Positions 16,809-24,336 of a stretch of 46,430 nucleotides of DNA are shown here, piece after piece. The stretch's first letter is position 1. Each line of letters opens with the position of its first letter. This DNA is from Eubacterium sp. GTDB taxonomy: Bacteria > Bacillota > Clostridia > Oscillospirales > Acutalibacteraceae. The stretch spans positions 1 through 46,430 of the forward strand of contig JAFLRY010000014.1 of NCBI GenBank assembly GCA_022511205.1, written 5' to 3'. The position numbers and the translations under genes were made by a program. The notes under the pieces are model-generated. The model saw only the letters and a list, made by a program, of their open reading frames with translations. It did no database searches and had not been told where the DNA came from.

Positions 16809-17474
16809 TTATTTAAAAATCTTATAATCCTTATCAAGAAGCGCGATTCTTGATATGCTTTTCCATTCGTAATCCATATCAATAAGCCTGATTATCGTGT
16901 CAAAAAGAAGCGTTGGATTCAGATTTTTATCGTTTCCCGCCGCAAGCCTGATGTTGAGAACGATCTCGCCGTCTCTGATTGAAACGTTATATTTATCAAT
17001 AAATGGCTTGATATCGGTTTCCTTTAAAACTCTTCGTCTGCCCTGCTTGCCCTTTTTAAGCGCGAAAATGCTATCCGCTTCAAGCACGGCTTTGATCTTT
17101 TCAAACGCCGCTTCATTATCCGCAAACTCAAACTTATAAACGTAATCGGAATATGCTATCTCCGTGCAGTCGCGGAAATCATCATAAACGTCCATGATGC
17201 GGATACCCGTGGGAAGCGCGTTGTTGAGGCGTTCCTTTATTTCGGCGTTCGTCATATCCCCCACTATGCGGATATCCATACTCTCGCAATAGCTTTCAAC
17301 GCCCAGGGAGAGCGGAAGCGAAAAGCTCATATAGGGGTGCGGATTGAAGCCCTCGGTGAACCATAGGGGTATTTCGGCACGCACCAGAGCGCGGGACATA
17401 CAGCGGTTAATATCGAGATGACTTATATACTTGCATCTGTCGGTCTTAGAAAAAAGAACTCTAATTTCTCGCAT
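16809..17474 (-). CDS. TIGR03936-family radical SAM-associated protein (DUF2344)
   Basis: The 221-aa protein begins REIRVLFSKTDRCKYISHLDINRCMSRALVRAEIP and contains TEGFNPHPYMSFSLPLSLGVES, both hallmarks of DUF2344 proteins. These are encoded next to, or fused with, the large radical SAM protein TIGR03960, and the pair is thought to act together; the reaction is unknown. The start overlaps the end of the TIGR03960 gene by 14 bases, so the two are almost certainly translated together. Confidence 0.92.
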   Translation of the reverse strand: MREIRVLFSKTDRCKYISHLDINRCMSRALVRAEIPLWFTEGFNPHPYMSFSLPLSLGVESYCESMDIRIVGDMTNAEIKERLNNALPTGIRIMDVYDDFRDCTEIAYSDYVYKFEFADNEAAFEKIKAVLEADSIFALKKGKQGRRRVLKETDIKPFIDKYNVSIRDGEIVLNIRLAAGNDKNLNPTLLFDTIIRLIDMDYEWKSISRIALLDKDYKIFK

Positions 17475-19302
17475 CGCAGTGACCTCCGTTCAGCTTATTG
17501 GCACCGCAACCCGCGCATTTTATGCGGCAGTGAGGCGTGGTCTCGTTATTATGCGCCTTGATGTTTTCCCTTTCAAGGAACGATCTCGAAACACCGAAAT
17601 CAATGTGATCCCACGGGAGAAGCTCGTCAAAGGGTCTTCTGCGCCTTGTGTAGAAATACGGATCAATGCCGTTCATTTCAAAGGCTTTCTGCCACGCTTC
17701 AAAATTGAATTTATCGCCCCAACTGTCAAATTTACAGCCCAATTTCCATGCATCAAGGAGAACGTTGTTTAAGCGCCTGTCTCCTCTTGCGAACACGCCC
17801 TCTATAAGCGAGGTGGGCGTTTCGTGGTAGGATACTTTTATTTTCTTGCTGGGGATAGATTCAAGCAGATGCTCCTGCTTTTGTTTCAGGCTTTCCATGG
17901 AATCCTCAGGCTCCCACTGGAAAGGCGTAAAGGGCTTGGGGATAAACGAAGCACAGCTGATAGACACCTGAACGCCCGTACCCTTTTGCCTATTTGGATT
18001 CTTATAAAAGGCATGAACCACCTGCATACCAAGATCGGCTATGCCCTCGATATCCTCCATGGTTTCGGTAGGCAGACCCATCATAAAATAGAGCTTAACT
18101 GAGGTCCATCCGTTGTCAAACGCTTTGGTGCAGGTGCGGATGACCTCTTCCTCCGTAACGTTCTTATTAATAACGTCACGAAGCCTCTGCGTACCCGCCT
18201 CGGGGGCGAAGGTCAGTCCGCTTCGTCTAACTTTATTGAGCTTGTCCACCAGCTCGTCTGAAAAATTATCAACACGAAGCGACGGCAGAGAAAGATTGAT
18301 CTTGTCCTTCGCAGTCCAGTCGATCAGCGAGGAAAGCATTTCATTAACTTGGCTGTGATCCGAAGTTGAAAGCGAGCAAAGGGATAATTCATCGTAGCCA
18401 GTGGACTTTATCAGCGCCTTGGACTGCTCGTTTATGGTCTCAACGCTTTTTTCTCTTATGGGTCTGTAGGTGAAGCCCGCCTGACAGAAGCGGCAACCTC
18501 TTATACATCCCCTGAATATCTCGGCGACCGCCCTATCGTGAACGATGCTGATAAAGGGAACGACGAATTCCTTTGGATAAAAGCATTTATTCATATCGGC
18601 AACGACTGATTTTTTAACGCTTTTCGGCGCGCCGCCAAGAGGCTCGAGGGATTTCAAAGTGCCATCCTCATTATAGCTATCCTTGTAAAGCGAAGGAACG
18701 TAAACGCCCGTGATATCCTTGGCTTTAAGCAAAAATTCACGCTTGCTTGCGCCGTTTTTCTTGCACTCCTTGAGAAGCTCGATTACCGCGGGTGTTGATT
18801 CCTCACCGTCTCCTAAAAAAACGATATCCACGAAATCGGTGATAGGCTCGGGGTTGCAGGTGCAGGGACCGCCGCAGCAGATAATGGGCGTTAAATCGGC
18901 TCTGTCCGCCGATTTAAGAGGCAATTGCGCCAGATCAAGCATATTCAGCATATTGGTGTAGCAAAGCTCATACATAAGGGAGAAGCCGATCATATCGAAA
19001 TCCTTTATGTAATCGCCGCTCTCCAGCGCGAAAAGCGGCACGTTATATTTACGCATCTGTTCCTCCATATCGGTATCGGGAGCGAACACACGCTCGCACC
19101 AGCTATCCTCCCTCTCATTAACGAGAGAATAGAGGATTTTCATACCGAGGTGGCTCATTCCGATCTCGTAAAGATCGGGAAAGCAGAAGGCGTAGCGTAT
19201 ATCCACGCTTTCGGGGTCTTTCACCACGCTGTTGAGCTCGCCGCCCGCATATCTTGCGGGCTTCTGAACGTATTGAAGAATTTTTTCAACGATCTTTTTC
19301 AT
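17461..19302 (-). CDS. TIGR03960-family B12-binding-like radical SAM protein
   Basis: The 613-aa protein has an N-terminal cobalamin-binding-like domain (about 1-180, with CFPDLYEIGMSHLGMKILY and GDGEE) and a central radical SAM domain whose cluster motif CIRGCRFCQAGF has the CxxxCxxC spacing. A C-terminal Cys-rich tail (CRIKCAGCGANKLNGGHC) resembles a further metal site. Substrate unknown; the family is usually next to TIGR03936, RNase G and L21. Here the partner follows directly, but rng-rplU are absent and rplS comes next. The ATG has GAGGTGA. Confidence 0.94.
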   Translation of the reverse strand: MKKIVEKILQYVQKPARYAGGELNSVVKDPESVDIRYAFCFPDLYEIGMSHLGMKILYSLVNEREDSWCERVFAPDTDMEEQMRKYNVPLFALESGDYIKDFDMIGFSLMYELCYTNMLNMLDLAQLPLKSADRADLTPIICCGGPCTCNPEPITDFVDIVFLGDGEESTPAVIELLKECKKNGASKREFLLKAKDITGVYVPSLYKDSYNEDGTLKSLEPLGGAPKSVKKSVVADMNKCFYPKEFVVPFISIVHDRAVAEIFRGCIRGCRFCQAGFTYRPIREKSVETINEQSKALIKSTGYDELSLCSLSTSDHSQVNEMLSSLIDWTAKDKINLSLPSLRVDNFSDELVDKLNKVRRSGLTFAPEAGTQRLRDVINKNVTEEEVIRTCTKAFDNGWTSVKLYFMMGLPTETMEDIEGIADLGMQVVHAFYKNPNRQKGTGVQVSISCASFIPKPFTPFQWEPEDSMESLKQKQEHLLESIPSKKIKVSYHETPTSLIEGVFARGDRRLNNVLLDAWKLGCKFDSWGDKFNFEAWQKAFEMNGIDPYFYTRRRRPFDELLPWDHIDFGVSRSFLERENIKAHNNETTPHCRIKCAGCGANKLNGGHCDARN

Positions 19303-19318
19303 ATGATTTTCACCTCAT

Positions 19319-19876
19319 TTACCGCAAGCGGTCCCCCTTCTCCTCAAGGAGAAAGCTTTTAAAGTCGTCAATATTGAAATAAAGCAGATATGCCGTTATC
19401 AATAATAATGAAAATATTTTGTATTCAAACAGCAGATATCCTGAAACGAAGCCCGCCGCTATCAATAAAATCAAGCTTAAAACAACGGAAAATTTCGGGA
19501 ATAACAGTCGCACTATCCTGCCGCCGTCCAGCGGAACAACGGGAAACATATTCAGCAAAAACAGCATTAAATTGATTTCATTTCCGAAAAATATGTATAG
19601 GGCAAGATTTACTGCGGGGCCGCAGAGCAAAACGAAAAGCTCTTTGATCTTTGATAAATGCTTTTCGTATTTCATTCCTATTCCGTAAAACGAAAGCTTA
19701 ATAAGCGTTGGTCTTGCGCCGAAAATCAGCAGCATAATAATATGCCCAAGCTCGTGCAGTATTGAAAAAAGGATGATCTGCACGGCGCTCTCATAGCCGT
19801 AAAGCACGGCGAAAGACAGAAGAATAAGAAATGTAAAATCAAGCCTGAACGTAAAGCTTTTGATCTTGAGTTCCAA
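19319..19876 (-). CDS. M50 site-2-protease-like membrane metallopeptidase
   Basis: The 185-aa protein is a multi-pass membrane zinc protease of the SpoIVFB/S2P type. It has the zinc motif HELGH (41-45) in the second membrane segment and the third ligand region FPVVPLDGGR (Asp117); about five hydrophobic segments are visible. In spore formers SpoIVFB cleaves pro-sigma-K, but the partner SpoIVFA is not encoded beside it, so that role is only a possibility. It begins with TTG, preceded closely by GGTGAT. It lies between ruvX and the TIGR03960 gene, 16 bases before the latter. Confidence 0.88.
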   Translation of the reverse strand: MELKIKSFTFRLDFTFLILLSFAVLYGYESAVQIILFSILHELGHIIMLLIFGARPTLIKLSFYGIGMKYEKHLSKIKELFVLLCGPAVNLALYIFFGNEINLMLFLLNMFPVVPLDGGRIVRLLFPKFSVVLSLILLIAAGFVSGYLLFEYKIFSLLLITAYLLYFNIDDFKSFLLEEKGDRLR

Positions 19877-19932
19877 ATTATCACCGTAAAATCTTACGGC
19901 GAAATTCGGTTATTTATTCTTATGAAAATTGT

Positions 19933-20343
19933 CTATTTATTCTTATCGAGATAAGATTGCAGTATCATAACTGCGGAAACCGCGTCAACAGTTTCCTTGC
20001 GCTTCTTTCCTCGAACATTATTATTTGAAAGAACATTATGCGCCATAACGGTGGTGAGCCTTTCGTCCTGAAGCTCTACGGGCAAGCCTGTTTTTTTGCC
20101 AAGCGCCTGAGCGAATTCCCTGCAGGCATCCGCGCGAAAGCCGCAGCTTCCGTCCATATTTCTCGGCAAGCCCACGACTATTTTTTCGGCGCGCTCTTTT
20201 TCAATTATTTCGCAAAGCTTATCTATCAGCTTCGGCTGATATTTTTCATTTATAACGGTATACGGCGAAGCAAGCCTTTCGGTTATGTCGGAAAAGGCAA
20301 CGCCTGTGCGCGCGTCTCCGTAATCGACTGCCATTATTTTCAT
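19933..20343 (-). CDS. ruvX: RuvX/YqgF-type Holliday junction resolvase-like nuclease
   Basis: The 136-aa protein has the RNase H-like fold of YqgF: MAVDYGDARTGVAFSD with a catalytic Asp, VVGLPRNMDGSCG, LQDERLTTVMAHNVL and KETVDAVSAVMILQSYLD with the last acid. Relatives take part in pre-16S rRNA 5' processing and possibly resolve Holliday junctions. The start ATG has GAGGTGA. It is followed 56 bases later by the M50 gene. Confidence 0.94.
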   Translation of the reverse strand: MKIMAVDYGDARTGVAFSDITERLASPYTVINEKYQPKLIDKLCEIIEKERAEKIVVGLPRNMDGSCGFRADACREFAQALGKKTGLPVELQDERLTTVMAHNVLSNNNVRGKKRKETVDAVSAVMILQSYLDKNK

Positions 20344-20390
20344 AGACGTTCACCTCAGAATAAAACTTAGGATCACCCAATCTTAACAAA

Positions 20391-20421
20391 TAACGGCATC
20401 ACAGTTATATGATGCCGTTAT
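20391..20421 (-). terminator. Terminator after the penicillin-binding protein gene
   Basis: An 11-bp stem TAACGGCATCA/TGATGCCGTTA with an 8-base loop lies about 25 bases after the PBP stop codon, followed on minus by TTTGTTAAGATT. Confidence 0.8.
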
Positions 20422-20443
20422 AATCCTTTTACTGTTTAAGGGG

Positions 20444-22915
20444 TTATCCGTTGCCGTTACCATTGTTATTATTTGCCGCGGGGGCGCTGGTTGCCGGCTG
20501 AGTAGCTGCAGGTTGAGTGGCTGCCGGTTTCGTGGTTGCGGGAGGAGTAGCCGTTGTAGTTCCTCCTCCGGTTGCGGCGGTTGTGTTTTCCGCAACGTTG
20601 GTAGTTGTCTCCGGAGCCGTAGTTCCGGTATTCTTTGAGTAAGCGGGAAGATTATTCTTATCATACCAGCCGTAAGCGCCGCTTGCGTATTTAGCAAGAA
20701 GTCCGTTTTCGGGATCGTATGCTTTTCTCACGATTCCGTCATACTTCGGGAAGGTCTTAACGTTTTTGCCCTTGGCTTTATATACCCTTGTCATTACCTG
20801 ATTCCAAAGTGTTCCGGCAGGGTTATAGGAAAGTCTGTAATTGATCTCTTTATTCTTATCGTAGCCGTACCAAACCGCACCGATATATTCGGGAGTTCCG
20901 CCCATAAACCAACGGTCATAGCTGTTTGTGGTAGTACCTGTTTTGCCGAAGCATTCAACTCCGGAGATCTTATAATATCTACCCGTACCGCTTGTCATAA
21001 CGGTTTGGAGAAGCTTGTTCATAACCCAGGCAGAGCCCTCGCTGAGCGCCTCTGTCTTCGTTTCCTCAGGATGGTTTTCAAGGATCACGTTACCCTGGCT
21101 GTCCTCAACCTTATAGTAGCAATACGGGAAATAATACTGCCCACCGTTACCGAACGTGGCATATGCCGCAGCCATTTCAATAGGCTTTAAACCTGTTGTC
21201 GTACCGCCTACAGCCAGCGGAGACCAGTCTCTGTCCTTAACCTCATTAAGAGTAGTGATATGGAATTTATCCCTAAGATACTCAAAGGAATAATCGATTC
21301 CGATCTTAACGAGCGTTCTTGCGGAAATAGTGTTCTTTGACTGAGCAAGACCCCACTGGATCGTTTTCATCGCGCTGGAATAGGTATGACCTTCATTATA
21401 CGGCCACGGCTTGCCGTTTATAGTCAGACAAGGCGCGTCCTTATCTATGGTTGACCAGTAGAAATCAAAATCATCGTCCTTCAGGCTCTTTTCAATAGCA
21501 GGGCCGTATACGGCAATGGGCTTCATCGTTGATCCGGGCGGACGCTCCGCCTCAGTGGCTCTGTTGAAGCCGAGGGCGTTATCCTTCTTACCCGTGCCGC
21601 CCACAAGACCAAGCACTCTGCCCTCGTAATTCATAATTACCATAGCGCCCTGAACAGTCTCATCAGGCATTTTTCTGTAATTCTCGTAAACGTCCTCGAT
21701 AGCCGCCTGAACATCAAGATCAACAGCGGCGTAGATCTTAAGGCCGCCGTCGTAGAGCATATTACGTGCTTTTCTGCTGTTGTAGCCATATTCCTTCTGA
21801 AGATCCTGCATAACGGTTTTCATAACGTAATCTAAATACCAGGAGTCTACAACGTTTGTTCTTGTTTCGGTACTGCCGCCCGTAACCTGACTGCCCTGAT
21901 AATTCGGACTGTTGGTGAAGACCATTTCATAAGCCTTCGCTTCCTCGTACTCCTCATCGGTGATCATGCCCTGATCGTGCATGTAATACAATACGTCATG
22001 CTGCCTTTTTTTATTCTCTTCAGGGTGGAGAAACGGATTGTATTGAGTTGGAGATTTGGTGATAGCCGCAAGGCAGGCGCATTCGGCAATATTGAGCTTG
22101 TCAACGTCCTTGCCGAAATATTTTTCAGCAGCCGTTTTTACGCCGTAGCAGCCGCTCGAAAGGAATATCGTGTTGAGATACGTCTCTAAAATATCCTCTT
22201 TTTTATTATACCTTTCAAGATTCAGAGCTGAAAGAATCTCGTTGAATTTTCTCGCAAGAGTAACCTGTTTCTCATCGGTAAGATTCTTTATAAGCTGCTG
22301 AGTAATGGTGGATCCGCCCTGACCGAGATTTCTCGGATTGGCAACAACGCCTATCGTTCTTATCCAGTCAACGCCGTGGTGTTCATTAAAGCGCTTGTCC
22401 TCAATAGCAATAAACGCATTTGGCAGGTATTCGCCCATATCCTCAAGATCTATCCACTCGCGGTTTTCCTCGCTGTGAAGGCGAGTGAGTTCTTTAAGAG
22501 AGCCATCCTCCTCATAAGCGTAGATAAACGAGGTTCTGCTGAGCGAATCCTTTTTCTCATTGAGATCGAAAACCGCTTCTCCGTTAACAAAGCTGACAGC
22601 ATAAAGCAGCATTACCGATACGCAAACGATCCCTACTACGCCGACTATAAGCGCTACGCCTGCAATAAATCTGAAAAATCTGAAGCCTGCGGACATACCG
22701 CCCTTTTCTTTCTTCTTCTCAGACTTTCTTTTTTTCTTTTCGATCACTCTGCCCCGCTCTACCGATTTTGAATCCTTGGACGAGGAGCTGTCAATATTAT
22801 AAGCCGAGGGAACGTTTTTCTCCTCAGTGCTTTGATTTTTCTTGTCTTCATTATAAACTTTGGCAGAATTATTCATAAAAGATTCAAGCAGATCATCGTA
22901 ATCTTTTGAAAGCAT
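20444..22915 (-). CDS. Class A penicillin-binding protein (PBP1A-like)
   Basis: This bifunctional enzyme polymerises and cross-links peptidoglycan outside the membrane. From the ATG at 22915 it is 823 aa: a long charged cytoplasmic N-terminus (1-75), one membrane anchor (about 79-108), a GT51 glycosyltransferase domain with catalytic Glu172 (IEDKRFNEHHG) and GGSTITQQ (200-207), and a transpeptidase domain with STMK (nucleophile Ser462), SKN (526-528) and KTG (658-660). The last 70 residues are Thr/Pro/Ala/Gln-rich and end in Asn-Gly repeats, probably a flexible extracellular tail. AGGAGG precedes the chosen start; a longer frame reaches into the promoter region. Confidence 0.96.
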   Translation of the reverse strand: MLSKDYDDLLESFMNNSAKVYNEDKKNQSTEEKNVPSAYNIDSSSSKDSKSVERGRVIEKKKRKSEKKKEKGGMSAGFRFFRFIAGVALIVGVVGIVCVSVMLLYAVSFVNGEAVFDLNEKKDSLSRTSFIYAYEEDGSLKELTRLHSEENREWIDLEDMGEYLPNAFIAIEDKRFNEHHGVDWIRTIGVVANPRNLGQGGSTITQQLIKNLTDEKQVTLARKFNEILSALNLERYNKKEDILETYLNTIFLSSGCYGVKTAAEKYFGKDVDKLNIAECACLAAITKSPTQYNPFLHPEENKKRQHDVLYYMHDQGMITDEEYEEAKAYEMVFTNSPNYQGSQVTGGSTETRTNVVDSWYLDYVMKTVMQDLQKEYGYNSRKARNMLYDGGLKIYAAVDLDVQAAIEDVYENYRKMPDETVQGAMVIMNYEGRVLGLVGGTGKKDNALGFNRATEAERPPGSTMKPIAVYGPAIEKSLKDDDFDFYWSTIDKDAPCLTINGKPWPYNEGHTYSSAMKTIQWGLAQSKNTISARTLVKIGIDYSFEYLRDKFHITTLNEVKDRDWSPLAVGGTTTGLKPIEMAAAYATFGNGGQYYFPYCYYKVEDSQGNVILENHPEETKTEALSEGSAWVMNKLLQTVMTSGTGRYYKISGVECFGKTGTTTNSYDRWFMGGTPEYIGAVWYGYDKNKEINYRLSYNPAGTLWNQVMTRVYKAKGKNVKTFPKYDGIVRKAYDPENGLLAKYASGAYGWYDKNNLPAYSKNTGTTAPETTTNVAENTTAATGGGTTTATPPATTKPAATQPAATQPATSAPAANNNNGNGNG

Positions 22916-22969
22916 ATTCCAACCTCCTAAAAACAAGCAGTAATGAATATTACCATTATATAGCAAAAT

Positions 22970-22998
22970 ATTATAATAAAAAAGTAGTTTTTTGTAAA
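22970..22998 (-). promoter_or_regulatory. Promoter of the penicillin-binding protein gene
   Basis: On the minus strand, -35 TTTACA (22993-22998), 17-base spacer, -10 TATAAT (22970-22975). A second TATAAT downstream lacks a good -35. Confidence 0.65.
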
Positions 22999-23010
22999 TT
23001 TTATATTATT

Positions 23011-23877
23011 TTAACTTTTTATCGCGCGGGCGCGCTTTTTATTCATAATGTTTATCTTTGCGGTTACTTCAACGCCGTCATAAGTTCTTCTCGCTCTGAT
23101 GAATGCCCAAAACTTCTTTTTGCAATTTTTACATTCGCAAACCGTGCGAAAAGATTTATTGATTGATTCATAATTCTTCAGCACACGAAGCTCTGATTTA
23201 CAGTGGGGGCAAAAAAGCTTTTGCTCATTAACGTTGAAATCCTCCGTTACGCCCTTAGTGAGATAATAGGGCTTAAAAACGAGCCGCTCGAAAAAGTCAA
23301 CGTCGCAATCCGACACAAAACCGAAAAATTTTTCCTGATCAAATACTTTTTTAAAACACTCCGCCGCAAGATAGCAATCCTCAAGGGCTCTGTGGAGATT
23401 TTCGCCGTCAACAGATATATCAAGCATTTCAGCGCATCGGGAAAGCCCTACCTGATTTGGCCCGTTATCCTCCAAAAAAGACTGGCAGTATTTTTGAACG
23501 TCCGCATATCTTTTGATAAAATCAATACCTCTCGTATCAAGAAGCTTTTTGAAATTATCGGTAAGCACGTACAGATCGCTGTTTGACCAGCTCATAAAAA
23601 CGCTGTTTTCCCTGCCGCTCCAGCGGGAAAAATCGGAAACAGCATCCGCAAACGGAATGCCGTTTTCTTTTATTTCCTCAGCCGAAATATGGGTGAGCCG
23701 CTTAAACCTTGAGGAAAGCTTGGAATGCCTCGGTTTTATAAGCTGATTAAAGGTGTCAACAATATTAAGCTTTTCATCTAATTTAACAGCGCCTATCTCG
23801 ATTATCTCGTTCATCCCCTTGCCGAGCTTGTAATCGTAGGCGTTATTCCATTCCAGATCAAAAATTACGTAGAACAT
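23011..23877 (-). CDS. DEDDh 3'-5' exonuclease with C-terminal zinc-ribbon-like module
   Basis: The 288-aa protein starts with a DnaQ-type exonuclease domain (about 1-190). The acidic residues are Asp7 and Glu9 (FDLEW), Asp101 (SNSDLYVL) and Asp167, with His162 (LHRALEDCYLAAE). A C-terminal block (about 220-270) has Cys223, Cys226, Cys247, Cys249 and Cys252 (CPHC then CECKNC), consistent with zinc binding and possibly nucleic acid contact. Substrate is unknown; relatives include KapD-like and RNase T-like proteins. The ATG at 23877 has GGAG upstream; a longer frame would start inside the secG terminator. Confidence 0.85.
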   Translation of the reverse strand: MFYVIFDLEWNNAYDYKLGKGMNEIIEIGAVKLDEKLNIVDTFNQLIKPRHSKLSSRFKRLTHISAEEIKENGIPFADAVSDFSRWSGRENSVFMSWSNSDLYVLTDNFKKLLDTRGIDFIKRYADVQKYCQSFLEDNGPNQVGLSRCAEMLDISVDGENLHRALEDCYLAAECFKKVFDQEKFFGFVSDCDVDFFERLVFKPYYLTKGVTEDFNVNEQKLFCPHCKSELRVLKNYESINKSFRTVCECKNCKKKFWAFIRARRTYDGVEVTAKINIMNKKRARAIKS

Positions 23878-23895
23878 TTTAACTCCGCATTCAGC

Positions 23896-23925
23896 AAAAA
23901 AATAACCTTGCATAACGCAAGGTTA
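23896..23925 (-). terminator. Terminator after secG
   Basis: A 9-bp stem TAACCTTGC/GCAAGGTTA with a 5-base loop is followed on minus by an unbroken T run (ATTTTTTTG). It separates secG from the exonuclease gene. Confidence 0.92.
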
Positions 23926-23935
23926 CCGGCATTCC

Positions 23936-24187
23936 TTAACCAATGAAAAGGAAAATTAAAAACGCGGCAAGCACTACAACGAAGAAACCGCCGATGAGCC
24001 ACTTCGTCATTTTCTCAAGCTTTGCCTCAATGGTGCGGGCCTTGGATTTGCCGAGAAAAGTCTCAGCGCCGCCGGCGATAGCACCTGAAAGATTCTGTGA
24101 CCTTCCCTCTTGGGCAAGAACTATTATCGTTATGATAACTGAAGCTATAATAAGAATAGCACCGAATACGTAATGATACCAAAGCAT
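23936..24187 (-). CDS. secG: Preprotein translocase subunit SecG
   Basis: The 83-aa protein has two membrane segments (about 5-25 and 60-82) joined by the conserved loop LAQEGRSQNLSGAIAGGAETFLGKSKARTIEAKLEK in family order: QEG, then the Gly/Ala-rich SG-IAGGAETF block. It is the small subunit of SecYEG. It forms a single-gene unit with its own near-consensus promoter and a strong terminator. Confidence 0.95.
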   Translation of the reverse strand: MLWYHYVFGAILIIASVIITIIVLAQEGRSQNLSGAIAGGAETFLGKSKARTIEAKLEKMTKWLIGGFFVVVLAAFLIFLFIG

Positions 24188-24223
24188 CGTAAACTTCCTC
24201 CATAGATAAATTAATGCTTATAA

Positions 24224-24252
24224 AGTATAGCATAATGAAAATCATAATGCAA
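24224..24252 (-). promoter_or_regulatory. Promoter of secG
   Basis: On the minus strand, -35 TTGCAT (24247-24252), 17-base spacer and -10 TATACT (24224-24229), about 35 bases ahead of the start codon. Confidence 0.8.
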
Positions 24253-24336
24253 GTATTTTTTTGGCATAATTTAACGGCTTTTATTTTTCGCACGAAATAT
24301 GCCGTAAAACTGGTAGCTTAGTACCCGCCCGGCGGT

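Noticed and set aside
20344-20390. Promoter for ruvX (TTGTTA / 18 / TTTTAT)
   Set aside because: Both elements match poorly and the spacer is off-optimum; ruvX may be served by read-through or a promoter not recognised.
20383-20697. Minus-strand open frame rich in Leu/Pro/Arg overlapping the end of the PBP gene
   Set aside because: It is the alternative frame of the Thr/Pro/Ala-rich PBP tail and runs through the terminator.
24253-24336. Hairpin-like ACGGC/GCCGT and GGCATA/TATGCC pairs after the topoisomerase A gene
   Set aside because: Loops are too long (over 20 bases) and stems too short to act as a credible terminator.
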